DNA of 64,000 nt from Hetaerina americana (Eukaryota > Arthropoda > Insecta > Odonata > Calopterygidae). Made by a program: the position numbers and the translations under genes. Every line of letters starts with the position of its first letter. The first letter of the stretch is position 1. Location: positions 45,764,446-45,828,445 of the forward strand of contig JAKTNV010000001.1 in NCBI GenBank assembly GCA_022747635.1, given 5' to 3'. This document shows, piece by piece, positions 1 through 14,700 of the stretch. The notes below the pieces were generated by a model. The model saw nothing but the letters and a program-made list of their open reading frames with translations. It was not told the DNA's origin and did not search any database.

Positions 1-2466
1 ATTCCTTTCCGTTATGCTGAGCGTTTATCTTTACCACCTATCAGAAATCTGGTCTTTCAGCTGGAAATCTCCATACAAATATCCTCTGGAAATAAGTCCA
101 TGCAAATATTTGGTTGGGCATGTGTTTTTGAGCTATCCATTGCGCAAAAAATGAAAATTACAGTCCTCCATTTTAGTGTTTTCAATCTCATAGAATGTTT
201 TGATGGTGTATAAATTGAGTTTTGAAACACGTCGAAAGACTTGCTGAGCAAAATGCCGCGAGACCCCTTAATATCAATGGCTTTAAATGTATTGTATAAA
301 CCCAAAACCTGAAACTACGTGCTCGCAAAACAAAATTTAAATTAGGCAAATTCGAGATTTCATGCAATACTTAGACGATGCTAATATTTTGATGGATCAA
401 TTGCCAAAAGTGCGGCAAACCAAAATTGTTGAAAAAGGAGGAAAGGAAAACATTTTACCCACTATGGAAGTAGTTTCACATATTTGTTTCGCAACTCACT
501 GAAACTGAGAGAGAGAGAGAGAGTGAGGATTGCAAGATTATATCTTTAACCTTAATGAGCCTTTTTTTGGTCATTACGTAAGAGAAGTACGTCTGGTTTC
601 CGTTTTCTTAAAAGACTTAACAGAAATTCGTTTCCTCTAGTTTATCCTTTTTGGTACGTCGAGACAATTGGAGTTTCTTACCCGTTTTTACCCCATCCCT
701 TCAAGATAATGATGTTGCACGTGAAATTTTTTTATGAAATTAAGATGTACAAATTTCAAAAGTTTACTTTTATGAAAAGGTTTTCCTTAACTCTCCCTAA
801 TTCGTGTGCGTATTTTATCGTCGTATATGATTCCTATCTTTGTAAAACATTACCTCAGAGGAAAATGTAACTCACCAAGGACAACAGAAAAGTATGTTTT
901 TAATCATGACAGCATTTTTTTACTGCTCTACTTTAATCATTTAGAATCCCTAAAATGAACCACTCTCTAGATCTGGCTTGTTATTTCGGTAACATAGAGT
1001 GACACTGATATTTTAATAGAGAATGCAAGTGGCGATTAACTCGATTATCCAGTTCAAAACGAAGAGTTTACGTAATTAAATATAAACTGTCCTACATGGG
1101 ATTCATCTCAGGTATTTACTCAGCAAGTCATCCATATGGAAGTTAAATAGAGTGGGGAGCTTGATGAGATCTTCGTTCCATTTCGACATAGTAGAGGCAT
1201 TTTTGCGCCTGATTTCTGCATGGGTTTAAATTATATTAGTTTTTTCCTTTATTATTGCACCGTTTCGTTTCCATTCCGCATTTTCTTTTTTTTTCCTGCG
1301 CTCACCGTGACCCAAATGTCGGATTGGCGTATTAATGCTCTAAGCTAATGCATCCTCTTTAGCATCTTTCTCGAAATGTTTTAGTGCGCCAATTGTGAGT
1401 TTGATTGCCCTCTCTCGTAATATACGCTCCATGCGTATTTGCTACGAATTAGTTCATAGCTATATGCCGATGCTTTGCCGAGGAATGGGCGCATATCATC
1501 CCCGCACAGAGACAGCCCAATTCATTTTCCGGCTCGGTTCAAAAATGTTTCCTGCGATGAAATTGGAAAAGCGTCAACTCAATGTCCATTTTCAAATTGT
1601 AATTTCATCAGCTGCAAAATGACACCGCTAAGCCGCTCATTGAATATGAAACATCCAAAACCGTGACGTTACCGGCCGCCTCCTCCGCCCCCTTTCTCTA
1701 TCCACCTTACTGCCATTTTAGAAATAATAAACGGTTCCATCCGTCCCGTGTTAGCTTTATTTCCACATCCATAGCGAGCGCGTAATTATCTGCGTCCGAT
1801 GGGGACCAATGCTTTTGAACAATTTCAACTAGAAACAAAACTTTCAACTTCATTCTATATTATTCAAACACATACTTTCCAGCCTATATGTAGGAATCAT
1901 GTCTGATTTTTAATGGAAGCTATTTCATGTCTTTTATTGACAGATAGTCAGCTACGGTTGATGCTGCGCACGCTTAGTGCAAAACCCAAAATTATTTTTT
2001 TCATATTTCGTTTTTATATGTTTATCTCGAACCGTGGTTAGTATTTTTGTTTTCCTTGGACATAGTTATTGTTGAGTGGGTTGTTTTTAGGACATAATTC
2101 GGATTTTTTTGTTGGTGAGATATAACAAAATGGCAATTGTGAGTTAATAACTACAAAGGAATCTTTTGTTTAAAGAAGCAAAATTGTTTATCTCATTAGA
2201 GTTCTTACCACAAGGGAGTGATAAAAATCTGACGTCAATCGCTAGCCTGCGTCAAAATTTTGGAGCAAAATTGAGAATTTAAAACTCTCTGTAACTACAA
2301 AACCCCCTTAAACGATAGGCGTTGTAGTTTGTATTTACCTCAAAGACAGTAATGGTTGTTAATTAACAAAGTTACTGTTCGGACCCCACGGGTTCAAATT
2401 TTTCTGCTGGCGCCGTGACCATCGTTTTTGATCCCAATATATTATTGTCCTAATGTTTCCCTCCAG
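1..2466. other. Non-coding stretch, probably kon intron
   Basis: AT-rich sequence with only short ORFs that show no recognisable protein similarity. It contains a short GA microsatellite near 508-522. The 3' end (ctccag at 2461-2466) is the splice acceptor of the first visible kon exon, so at least the right part is intron. I see no exon for the signal peptide or first laminin-G domain here; these should lie further left. Confidence 0.6.
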
Positions 2467-2712
2467 GGCGTCCGGTCCGCGGAGGAGAGCTTCAAGGGCT
2501 GCCTGCGCGGGATGGAGCTGGACGGCCGCCGCCTCGGTATCCCAGAGGCTAGGGTGACCATGGGCATCCGGGCGGACTGCGTGTGGGAGTACCCGTGCAC
2601 GGGCGACCCCTGCGTGTCGGGGGCCGTGTGCCTCCAACAGGGCGTCGACTCCTTCCGGTGCGAGTGCGGGCAGCCGCTGTGCGTGAAGCCAGACTACGCC
2701 ACCAGTTACAAG
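2467..2712 (+). CDS. kon: kon exon: end of laminin-G domain and EGF-like cysteine cluster
   Basis: This exon encodes 82 residues. It starts after a pyrimidine-rich acceptor (ttccctccag) and ends at AAG|GTACCC, both phase 0. The segment SFKGCLRGMELDGRRLG is the typical last strand and cysteine of a laminin-G domain. It is followed by a cysteine-rich EGF-like stretch (DPCVSGAVCLQQGVDSF, then CEC and LC). In the family this lies between the second laminin-G domain and the first CSPG repeat. Its high GC content contrasts with the AT-rich flanks. The upstream exon is outside the window. Confidence 0.9.
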
Positions 2713-5700
2713 GTACCCTTTACCTACCCGCCTTAATCCACCGCCCATAAATTTTCTCCCATTATCACGCACACACTTAAAATTATCATTCCCTGGATAT
2801 TGAATGTATCGTGCTATTTTTCTTGACAAGTGAGTAATAAAGCATTTAAAAAACTTTTTTTAATGTGTGCATGCTGGTGAATTTAAAATGTTTAAATAAC
2901 GAGTAGATCAAATGGAATTATTTCGTTCTTTCGTAACCATTCAAAAATGGCATAATATACGCCATACAATCAATTCATATGTCATCTTTCATTTATATCA
3001 TGATTACTGACTTTTATTTTCTTCAAAATGGGCCGATTTCCCCTTTTAGTGTCAGATATTTCTCATTGCGTCTCCTTCTGAAGCAACGGATGCAGTGTTG
3101 TATATTTTCATTATCTAGTACGGTGCAAAATCTTGATGCATGAAAATATTACATCAAAATATGATAATACGGCATAGCTCATATCATCAGATAGGATGGC
3201 CCGCGTAATTAATCTTTGACTTTATTTTTTATCTTTATGCTCTTAAACCTCGACAAATACTATTCAAAGTGTGTAACTAGAATAAATAACTGTTTTAAAG
3301 TCGAAAATTTAACATTCCGAGTGCATCGATGGCTGAAACCGCTTCGCATATTGTCAAAACTCTTATAGTGTTGAACCACGACTCAAAATAAGACAGTAAG
3401 TCAAGATTAGAACCTGCAATCGATTAGTTACCTCATAAGAGCGTACCAAAAAAACCACTGACAGGGTTGACTCACTGGCTGATCAAGAACATTCTATTAT
3501 TACATTAAAAATGGCACTCTGTATTATTCTTCACATCATGTGCATCTTGTCAATTATTAACATTTTAGCAAGAGACTGATTTCAATATCTTATTGACTTT
3601 TAAGATTAAACAATGCAGATAATAATGTTACGGAAAAGTGTTCCTTTTTTTTGATAATATCAGCTGAGAATAAAATTAGATAAACGACCTGTGATTTAGA
3701 GAAATAAGATAGGATTCAAGCCTAGTTTCCCATATTGAAGTCTTCTCGTTATTTCTGTGCGACAAATCATCCCTCATAAGACATTTTTGTTGAGACGTCT
3801 TCCACATCAAAGAAATACTGCGCCCGTTATTTATCGGTAACATTCGGTGGGCATTTTGCGGTCGCACGGAATCAACTAACTATCAACATCTGCACCAAGT
3901 CATCAGTTGAATTCCTCTTCGCAATTACACCATTGGCAAGAATCCTCGGTATACGTATTGCGTTTCACTTGGATGACGACGGACCTTTCGTGCCGCGTCG
4001 TCCAGCATCTGGGAAATATACCGTTCTGCTCTCTGCAAAACGGGTCGCTGTATGGTACGAAAAATCATGGCTCATCAAGAAGAGGAAGTGTCTAATTAAT
4101 AACGGCCTAGTTCGGAGCCAAGGGGAATAGGCGAGATAAAGCTTGGACGTGGTCCAAATGGAAAGCTTCTCTGGAAGGTTCAAAATTGATCACCTAGCCG
4201 TTAAGGAGAAGATGTCAAGGTCGTCCTTTTGGTCAAAAAACGATAAAAAAGCATCAATAAAAAGCCAACAGGACGATTCCGCACAATATGAGGGGGTGAA
4301 ATGGAGACATAATATATGTGTTACAGGAATCCGTGTGTCCAAACCCTACACACATTAACATAACCATAATAAAGAGTACAAAAGATATGAAGAAATCAGT
4401 TCAGTTTTTCATATTGCAAAAATCCTGTTATTTATCCTTGGCCGTCCTTAACCCTGATATAAAATAACCTCAGTGTGGTGTAATATATTGATATGGAGAT
4501 TCCATTGAATATCACCCATCTGTTGGAATAGTTATGCAAAAAAATGAAAGATATAAATTAGCTTCATTTTTTCATTTTAGCAATTTAGACAAAACCAATT
4601 TTCCGCAGCTCGACGTGACTGAAGCGCAAAGTATCCCAGTGGTGATCGACGTGAGCCCATATTTTTTTTGTACCTGTCAACGTATGACTTAAAATTCTTT
4701 TTTTTTTTATTTACCCTTCTCCGTTTCACTACGCTTGTTTTTCATTTTGGCATGTTTGATTATTGGCTAAGGTTTTTATACAGTTCAATAAGAGTCTTTA
4801 ATAGTCTTTATTTATCCATAATTGAAAATCATGAACGATATTTAATTAATACTATTTCCAATCACGAAATGGTTTCTAACTTTACGTAGTTGTCTCAAAA
4901 TCATCGTTTGCCAGCGTGTCATCTTTGGATTCTGGTAATGGTCCGGCAGAATTGATCTATACTTTGAAGCTATTCATGGGGAAAAATATGTTAAGTCATT
5001 CATTTACTCACCAACCATATTAGATGTAGCCTATGGTGTAGACTAAAAAACACCACCAATAATGCATAATTTAACCACGCTTTTCTTCTGTGCCAATTTC
5101 TCAAAATAACCCGTTCTTGAGGGTGCGAATGTGTGGCACTGTGGCAAAACCCTCGCTATTCCGTGGCACGTTCCTCACTCTTTTCTCAGTTGAATGTATC
5201 CACGGGGATTGAGATGGTGCGGGGGCTAACGTACTGGCTTCCCACCCTGAGGGCGCGGGTTCAAATCCCGGCGGTGTTGAATATTTTTCAGAGGTATCTC
5301 GATCCCTACTTGATGTGCTTTGTGGAGGACACTTTGAGTGAATACGCCGTCCGTCGGATGGGACGTTGAACTGCGGACCCCTTGGCGCCTTTCGTAAAGA
5401 GTAGGCTAATGCCGACGCCGGGTTTCTCTCCACCCTTCATCCTTTCCTGTCCATCCAGTATGGCGCAAATGACCTTAGCTGTCGGTCGCCTCCCCTCAAA
5501 ACTACTACTACTATGTATCCACCCTCTCAGGTATTCACCAAGACGACCCTCCCGGTGGATTTGGAGATAATCGAGCTGACGCCACTGCAAGTGGCTGAGG
5601 GTCGCAACGCTCTCGTGACCACCGCCAACCTCGACGTCGTCCTCGACTACCCAAAGTACGGCGTCCGCGACTCGGGCGTCCTCTTCCGCCAGGTGGCGCC

Positions 5701-8700
5701 GCCACCGCCGCGCCACGGCCAGCTCCAGGTGGACGTGTCCATCCGCCGCCTCGAAGAGTCCTCCACCACCATGTTCACGCTTCTTGACGTGGCCAAGGAC
5801 AAAGTGCGCTACCTACACGATGGCTCCGAGAGCCACCAGGATGCCATCGTGCTGGAGATGGAACTGGCGGCGGGCAGCGGGTTTACCCTCCCGGGCTACC
5901 TCCAGGGGCGGCATAGGTTCGTCCTCCCAGTGAACGTGACCCCCGTGAACGACCCCCCGCAGCTGCTGCTCCAGCCGGGGGAAGTGCTGAGGATTGCTCA
6001 GGTACGTGTGCGCTCGTGTGTGTGTGCTCGAACAAATGCACTTGCTAGGTCCGCTCGGGCATTAGTTACCGTGCCCTGTCTCCGGCGACGAGTGAAATGA
6101 TGGTCCGGAAGGATCGGAAGTTTTCCTTGGAGGGAAGGGCCAAAAAAAAAACGTCACGGGGCACATTTCGGTGCACGTTGGGCAGCATAATTAATTTTCC
6201 ATTAAACAAAATTTTCTTCGAGCCAAGTTCCTTAAGCTCGGAAGAAAACTCAGGATTGAGGGGGAGAGTAAATGATTCTTTCGCCAAGTTTTCAGAGTCG
6301 AAATGAAAAATTCTGAATAAAAAAGTTTTGAGGTCCAAGGAAAAAAGAAATTTCGGGGAGTCTGAGAAATTTTAAATTAAATTATCTACGCCTGCGTTCA
6401 TTTCGGGCTTCGGTTTCTGAAAGTGATATCGCAAAATAATATCACCCCGGTGAAATGATGCCATTCCAGATTTGGGTTAATGCTTTTTTTTCATTTTTCT
6501 ATGTGTTAAAAAATTGTGAAATTCTATTTTTTGTTATAATTGAGAAATATGCAGCCTCAATTTTCAAAAATACAATACTCATAAGATTCTAGCATGCATT
6601 ATTTTGAAAAATGGGCTGAATGTGTATTATTCATTTTATTTTTTCATGGTTCACTGTTTAATTCTTTGATTCAAACGTTCTCTGTATTTATCTCTTGTTA
6701 ACAACCACTGCGAAGATAGCACGTACATGTCAATTCAACACAACTTCATAATTTCTTCAAGGATACTCTAATCAAAACTTTAAATCATAATTTTCGAGAA
6801 AGCTTTACTATCACTTGGTAGCGTGACTTATCAATAAACTTAGCCCCATAGTATTGTTGTTCTTTCGTCTAAGTTTAAAATAAAGTTCTTAATTTAGGGA
6901 TGGCCATTTTTAATTCTCATTTAATATTTAGATTATCCAATTTTCTATGGATTGACCCAATAATGAAGCTTAAATTTTATTTTAATTGGGTGCAAAGTAT
7001 TTAATAAAATGGCATTATATATTTTCATTTCATTATACTTCTTAGCTAAAAACAGAGAAAATACCCATCTAATCATATCCAGTAATGTTTCAACTTTATA
7101 CCGCCCTTTTATGAAACTGTATTTTTTTAAACTCCTTTAAGTATGTAATTATCACATTTCTACCATCCAGGGTACCAGAAAGACGCTTACCTCCGAACTT
7201 CTCCACGCTGAGGATCCGGACAATCCTAACTCCGACCTTGTGTACACCGTTTTGAGTTCGGGAGGAGAAGGAAAGGGATACATCGAGAATTCTCGCAGTC
7301 CCGGAAAATCCGTGGATACGTTCACCCAGAAGGACGTTGACCTCGGCCTCATATCGTACGTCCACAGAGGAGGCGGCCCGGGAGCCGGTGGAGAGATGTC
7401 CGGAAGAGTGGTATTGAGGGTGTCCGATGGCATCGAGGCCGGACCGGCGGCGGTTCTCAGGGTGTCGGCCTTTGAACTGCAGCTGAGGCTGGTGAATAAC
7501 ACGGGTCTTGTGCTAACCCATAACACCTCGGCTGTCATCACTCCCGAGGAACTGTCTTTCATGACGAACGCGGAAGACCAAGGATTGGAGATCCGCTACG
7601 ACGTGACTCAAGCCCCGCAGTTCGGGGTGCTTCAGAGGTTAAGGGGTGGGGCCTCTGGAGGGATCGCCAGGTGGCAGGCAGTGGATCATTTTACCAGCAG
7701 ACAGCTGGCGAGGGATCAAATACGTTATCACCACACCGCAGGAGAGCCGGAGCATGATTTGTTTAAGGTAATGACAGGTTATTTGAGTAAAAGAGAATAA
7801 AATCAGAATGTCAATTCTGCATAGCCATGTGAAGGTTTATCATTTGTTAAAGAAACTCGATGAATTTCGATAAGTTAGGTAAGGTAAGATAGATAAGGAA
7901 AGACTTTAATTATATTTTATCAAAAAAATTTCATGTTTTGCATTTTTGCACTCATGGACCTAACCAGTATATCATTTAGGAGATCCACTAACAACGTTTC
8001 ATGAAATCGTTTCATCAAATGCAATAAATCAGGTGATCGTTTTTCTATATTTGTTGCAGATGATCTTTTCTAGAGGCGCATCGTTATTATGGGCGTATTA
8101 CATCAGAGTGAAATAAATATTGATACTGAGGGCTTAAATCAAGTATTAATATTGATAGCAATCTAAAGATAGGGTGGCATTAACATCAATGGTTAATTTA
8201 ACATGACCAGTCGTTTCATGCTACTGAACAATTACTTTTAATAAGCGTTACTAATAGACATTCAAAGGAAATCATGAATGTCTAATATGAATTGAGATGG
8301 AAATTTAAATATATACTTCAATATGGCGCAATGCCACATTCAATTCATACTCCTAATAAATTTTAATGTTGTCCGATTATAGATTATTCCTTGGATATTG
8401 ATCTTATTAATATGTAAATTGGCTATGGATAATTTCAAGTCTACAAGTACCTCATTCTGAATCATTGGCTAAAAATAATATTTTTGTTCTTTCACAGTTC
8501 AAGGTGTCAGTGATGGAAGCTAAAAGTCCAACAGTATACGACTTCCGGATTAAATTCGTTGAACTCCGTCTGGAGCACGTAAGAAATTTGGAATTGACGA
8601 TGGATGGAATACAAGAGATACCGATTACTGAAGATAACCTCTTCTACCAGACTAAACCAACACCGACTGACACATCTCGCCTCATGTATCATGTCATACG

Positions 8701-11700
8701 CATTACACGTTATGGAGCCCTCACCGTATTACGCCCAGAGCCCTCCGGCCCAAAACAGCAGCACAGGCGTCTGCAGCCTGGAGACACATTCACGCAAAAA
8801 GATTTGGCAGACGGCAAGATCAGGTACCGGTTGCATCGCCGAACCTATTCGCGAGCTCATGATGACTTCCAATTTCGGGTCACCACTCCTGACCTTTCGA
8901 CGGACCCGGCAATTTTCTCAATAGCACACGTTCCCGGACCCGACGAGTATGCAGCCGTATCAGCCACCGTCGAAAGGTTAGAAGTCCTCGAAGGCGGCAG
9001 GGCCACCATCTCGAGACGACACCTTCACCTCCAAACGGACAGGGTGTTCGAAGTCTCCTACAACGTCACCCGTGGTCCGCACCACGGGCACCTTGATGTC
9101 CTCGACTCGACGCTCACGGAGACACTAAGGCACAACGCGTCCTGGTTCGATTCCAGGGAGATCACGGCGGACAAACTAGTTTACGTCCACGACGATTCGG
9201 AGAGCAAGAGGGACTCTTTCCACTTTGTGGCCCTCGGGGACAACTTCCAGTATGTGGGAGTGTTTCACATTGAGATCGTGCTCAAGAACGACAACACGCC
9301 AACCAGAGCCGTAGACAGGGTGTTTCGCGTAGTCAGTGGCGGCGAGAGGTTGCTCACTGGCCGAGATCTCAGGTACGACGACGCCGACGTGGACTCCAGA
9401 CCTTCGGAGATCGTATACACTAGGAGGGGGATCCCTAACGGAAGCCTACTCTCGGCCTCGGACTCTGCCAAGCCGGTGTTCGAGTTCACTCAGGAGGACT
9501 TGAACGAAGGCAGGGTCCTCTTCCGCCACGAGGGAGAAGAATATGGGAAGATAGGCCTCTGGATAACGGACGGACAGTTTTACGCCAACGGAGTACTCGA
9601 AGTCCGCGCCTCGCCCCCTTTTGTTGAAATCACGAACGCCACTGGCCTCGTGGTCCGACGTGGGGGCATCACCACCATTTCGTCGTTTAACCTAAGTGCG
9701 GAGACGAACGTCAACGCCTTCGGCGATCAGTTGCAGTATTTTGTCATTGAGGGACCGAGGCACGGTAGACTGGATGTCCTCAGTCGCCCGGTCGAAAAGT
9801 TCACGGAAAGGGACTTGGAAGGAGGAAGGCTGACCTACAGGCATGACGGCAGTGCTGCGGTCAGGGACCATTTCGTCTTCAGAGTGGATGCGAGAGGGGA
9901 AGCCAGTGTGGATGGTCGCTTCGACATAAGGATATTTCCGTCTAGTTACTGGGAGCCGCTGGTGGTGTCCATCAACAGGACGCTGGAAGTGGAGGAATCG
10001 ACGAGTGTCTGCATATGCTCTAGTGCCCTTAAGGTAAGGCTAAAATCACGCTATGTCTGAATCATTCGTTTTCCCTTGTTATCATCAAACAAAGGCGATG
10101 CTCCTTTATTTTTAATTGGGGAAAAGTGGATTCTATTTAAAATAAATTATCAGCGCAAGCATGTTTACTAATTTTATTTGAGTGATAATTAATTTTCAAT
10201 CAATGGTCTCTTTGCTATTCTCCATTAATGAAATAAATTTGCAACTTTAAATTAATTGGCCAATTATTGACGGTTTTTGGTTGCTTTGGAGGGGCCAAGA
10301 TTTGAGATGACTAGCGATTACTTACAATAGGAGTGGGATTAATAAAAAGGTTTTGAACCAATATGGGAGTGAAAATATCAATGAACAAAATATAATTTGA
10401 TAATTTTTTCAGCTGAGTACCACACTTTTTTGGTTAAAGGTAAATACTCTAAATTGCTCACAGATGTAACTTATAATGATCATTTAATAATCAATGAAAT
10501 GCAAACCGAGCAATGTTTTTCAATTGATGCACACTTTGGTTGATCACTGAAAAAATACATTCCTAAATTCAACTTTTATAACTCCGATGCCCAATTTTTA
10601 AGTCTTAATCCATTTTTCCGAGGCCTTTCATGTCGAATTATATTTCGTAGCCTTACAAGAAAATTGCCCTCCTCCGAATTTTTTCCAAGCTATTATTTGA
10701 CCTCAACAGGTGATGCACCCGATGATCCCGTCTTCGGACATCACCTTCTTCGTGCAGAAACCCCCGATCAATGGATACCTCGAGATAGAGGACAACAACG
10801 CCATCAGTGACGACTTTCCGGAGGAGGGAGCGACCCCCACGGATGGCGACGGCTCATCGCTCCCTCCTCAGTCTCCCTCGGTCAATCCCTTGTCCGCCGG
10901 ATCCTCCCCCTTCCAGGACGAAGTCACCCTCTTTGACCAATCCCTGGTGGATGACAGCCGCCTGCAGTACATCCAGGCGGTGGCCAACGCGACGGATGAC
11001 CATTTCGTGCTCGACGCGACCAACGGCATCACGTGGCTTAGAGGCCTTGTGGTCAGGCTCGTCGTGGTCCCAAAGAATATCTTCATCGGAACGAGCGGGG
11101 AACTGTCGGTTACGGAAGGCGGCTCCGTTACCCTCCCAGGGTCCCTGTTGGTCGTGCTCACGGGGTACTACGCGGGTCGGGTCCAGGAGTATCGAATCGT
11201 CCAGCAGCCTTTAGTGGGTTCGATAAGGGCCTCCCACCGGCCCGGGAAAACAGTGGAGAAGTTCACCGCTAGACAGCTGGAAGAGGGGCAGATCATAGTA
11301 CGTTTAAATATTGTTCAATCCTTAATGTCAGGTGATTGATGGTAAAGATCTTGTGGCGTCATTGGCACGTAGGAATGTCCCTATCGGAAACGTAACTACC
11401 AAATCAATTCCGATGTGTATTTTTATATTTCCCAAACAATAAGACCTCGAAACATAAGGGGATCGAGATGGTGCGGGGGCTAACGTACTGGCTTCCCACC
11501 ATGAGGGCGCGGGTTCAAATCCCGGCGGTGTTGAATATTTTTCAGAGGTATCTCGATCCCTACTTGAGGTGCTTTGTGGAGGGCACTTTGAGTGAGTACG
11601 CCGTCCGTCGGATGGGACGTTAAACTGCGGACCCCTTGGCGCCTTTCGTAAAGAGTAGGCTAATGCCGACGCCGGGTTTCTCTCCACCCTTCATCCTTTC

Positions 11701-14700
11701 CTATCCATCCCCTATGGCGCAAATGACCTTAGCTGTCGGTCGCCTCCCCTCAAAACTACTACTACTCGAAACATAATACCGGTTGCTCTGAGCATTTGTG
11801 AAGTATTTCTATACCAAAAGAAGGTGTAAATTAGTTTCAAATGTGTGGCTATGTATTTTGGCACGATAAAAATGTAACTTACGATTATAACTCTTCCATG
11901 AGGTCAAGCGAAGATGATAATTTCCAATTCCTCAGCCATAGGTTACCTGTGATTTTAGTGAGAGATTAAATGTCTTTACCCCATATTGTATAAGATTATC
12001 TTAATTTGTCAGTAGGGTCGCACTAGATTTAATTACCCGCCTGATTGTGATTTTTAATACAGTCTTGACTTTCAGGTGTTATAAATGGCTTTATCTATCG
12101 TAAAGTATCTGTGGAGTCGTTGATGAATAACATATTTTATTATTGAATGTAATTTACTCTTGATTGTGAAAAGGGAAATAGTTTATCTGATTCCAAAATT
12201 AATATTATCTTAGTTTTCAATCAACTTATTAGCACATTTAGTAATTCGGAAATACCTCTAAGATTAACAATTATGGAATCATTTAAAAAACTTTAATTTC
12301 CGTTTTACCGCCTTACGTCTTTTGCTCATAATGTACCTGATACTCGTGAAAATACTAAATCCCCTTCTATTAAGAAATTAGAGGAATAAAGGTTTAGATC
12401 CAAGATGTCTGACAAATTTATTTTATATCGTAAAGCGGAACCGATCACAACTCTTCAGAATAATTTGAATATAGATGCGGCTATTTATCATCATAGAAAT
12501 CCTTGTGGTGCTGGACTTTCATTATTTTTCTCTTTCTCTTGGATAGATGTGTTATCAGTCGATGACAGCATTTTATGTTGAATTTTAATCAGTATTGAAA
12601 TTTTCTCTTTTGGCGATGTGGCGCATTACTTTCATAATTAACCATGTGTATTAATTAATTTTTTTTATTTACATTGACATCTTTTAAAATTCAAACCATT
12701 ACAGCCGTCAACTGAGAGTATCATGGCGTTCGTTATATCTGTATGGCTTCTCTGAGTTAAAATGAGTTTTAGGAACGAAAATAACTTCAATTTACATTCA
12801 CCTTTCTCAATCACATTTCATATCCCCTTCCCTATTCAAATTCTTACTTTAATGACATTTGTTATTCAGCCGTATATTTTTGCGATCTCATGGGGTTATT
12901 CCGTGAATGAAAATATCTTTATACAAATGCTGCGGAAAGTTCGGAAATTTTCCCTTTGAGTCGGTGTAAATGAGAATTATTTGAATGAACCATCGCCCGA
13001 ATTTATCCTTTCTGCTGTGAAAATCTGTGCCAAATGCTAATACTGGAGAAAGTTAACTCAGTCTTGTAAATTTGAATTAAATATATTTTGACCGAGTTAA
13101 AATGAAGGTCCGATAAAATTGATTTCAGTTAAGTTAAATTACAATTAACTTTAGTGTGTCCTGAAGTTAATTTTACAAAACTATTTTTCTGCCGTGAAAA
13201 CTTTGGTAAAAAAATTATTCATTTCACATATTTAAAAAAAATAACCATTATAGTAACTGGTGGACACATATCTCAAAATTTAATGTGCGTACGGAATGCA
13301 ATGCTGCGTGTGAAGGCTCCTCTTTTTCTCTTCTCTTGTCTCGCATTGGTACCACGCAAGCATTGCTCTTGAGAGGATCTCTCAGTAATCATTCGAAATG
13401 ATTTTTAACGCTGATAGTTTTGTGTTGAGTTTTTACTGATAAAATAAACACGTCACGTTAAAACTCAAACATGAAAATCAATAAAGGAGTTCAGAGCTCC
13501 TTGAAAATTGACTTTTTAAATTTAACTTCACAGCGTGTAAAGCGTTGGCACCTAAGGTAGCAGATATTTGAGTTCCCTTCTTGAAGGGAAATCTTGAAGA
13601 CCTAGCCAGCCCGTTACATTAACATATAATCGAGCGAATGTAACGTGCCGGGTAGATCTTGGGTGACGAATGAACCTTATTTGCACCTATCAATCCGATC
13701 TTCAGGTCGATTGTGATTCCGTTTTGTTTTTAATGTTACATTAAACCCCAAGTAATTAATTAGTAAGCATTCTATATTGTCATATTTTCTATTGACAAGA
13801 AAATACTACATCACCTCAAATTATAATCACGAATCTTTGTTGGCGGAAAAAATTTTTTTTTATAAAATTCATTGAAGAATATCCCGCTAAAAAATGATTG
13901 TTTTTTCATGATTAGTATCAACACGACGGCAGCGAAACTATGGAGGATGAGTTTGCCGTGGTTGGCCGTGCAGGGGATAAGGAGAGCATTCCAGCCATAA
14001 TAAGGATTTCGGCGACCCCGGTGAACGACGAGCCTCCCAGGCTAATCAACAACACGGGCCTCGAGCTTTGGGAAGGAGCTTCCGCACCCGTCACCAGTTC
14101 ACATTTAGGTAAGGACCCCTTGGAGAACAGTTAAAAGTTGAGCTTTGGGCTGAGGTTGATTGAGAAGGGCAAACCAATTAAGTCAACTTCAATAGGAGGA
14201 GCCGTCTATGTGAGTAGGAGATCAGAATGTTCGTATACCTCGAAAAAGGAAAACTTCGATTTTGCCTTTCACGTCATGAGTTCCGATTACATAAACTACA
14301 TAATTCATGAAATGTAGGACATACACCATGCCTTGCCTCGGTAGCGGTAATGGGATAAAATAGTAATTTTATCGACAGGGATAACCGTACAAGAGGCCAA
14401 CGTTGAAGAGGAAAGGAAAATGTGGGTAAAATCTTATTTTTATTAATGAATTATATTTGCGTTGACAACTGTTAAATAGTACCGGAGAAATTTCTTTTTA
14501 GATATATTCATGAATTTACTATTGAGCTGCATCCTATACAGTTCGGAAGAAAGTTCATGTAATGATAAATGAGGGGAATGCTTTGGCATGATCTTTACGT
14601 GCTCGGTTCACGTGGCTCAGATGAAAAAAACTCCATGGAATTCGTATACTATATATGTGCTTTTTCTTTAACTACCATCTGAAATTCTCTTGTATTTCAG

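Noticed and set aside
2359..2829. Minus-strand ORF of 156 codons over the first kon exon
   Set aside because: Antisense shadow of a GC-rich exon; no domain features and no splice or start context.
5210..5285. Possible tRNA gene with a good B box
   Set aside because: The acceptor stem does not pair, the same sequence recurs at 11464, and both copies have SINE bodies and target duplications; it is a SINE head.
5306..5716. Minus-strand ORF of 136 codons
   Set aside because: It is antisense to the SINE and to GC-rich kon exon 3; the plus-strand frame has clear CSPG homology.
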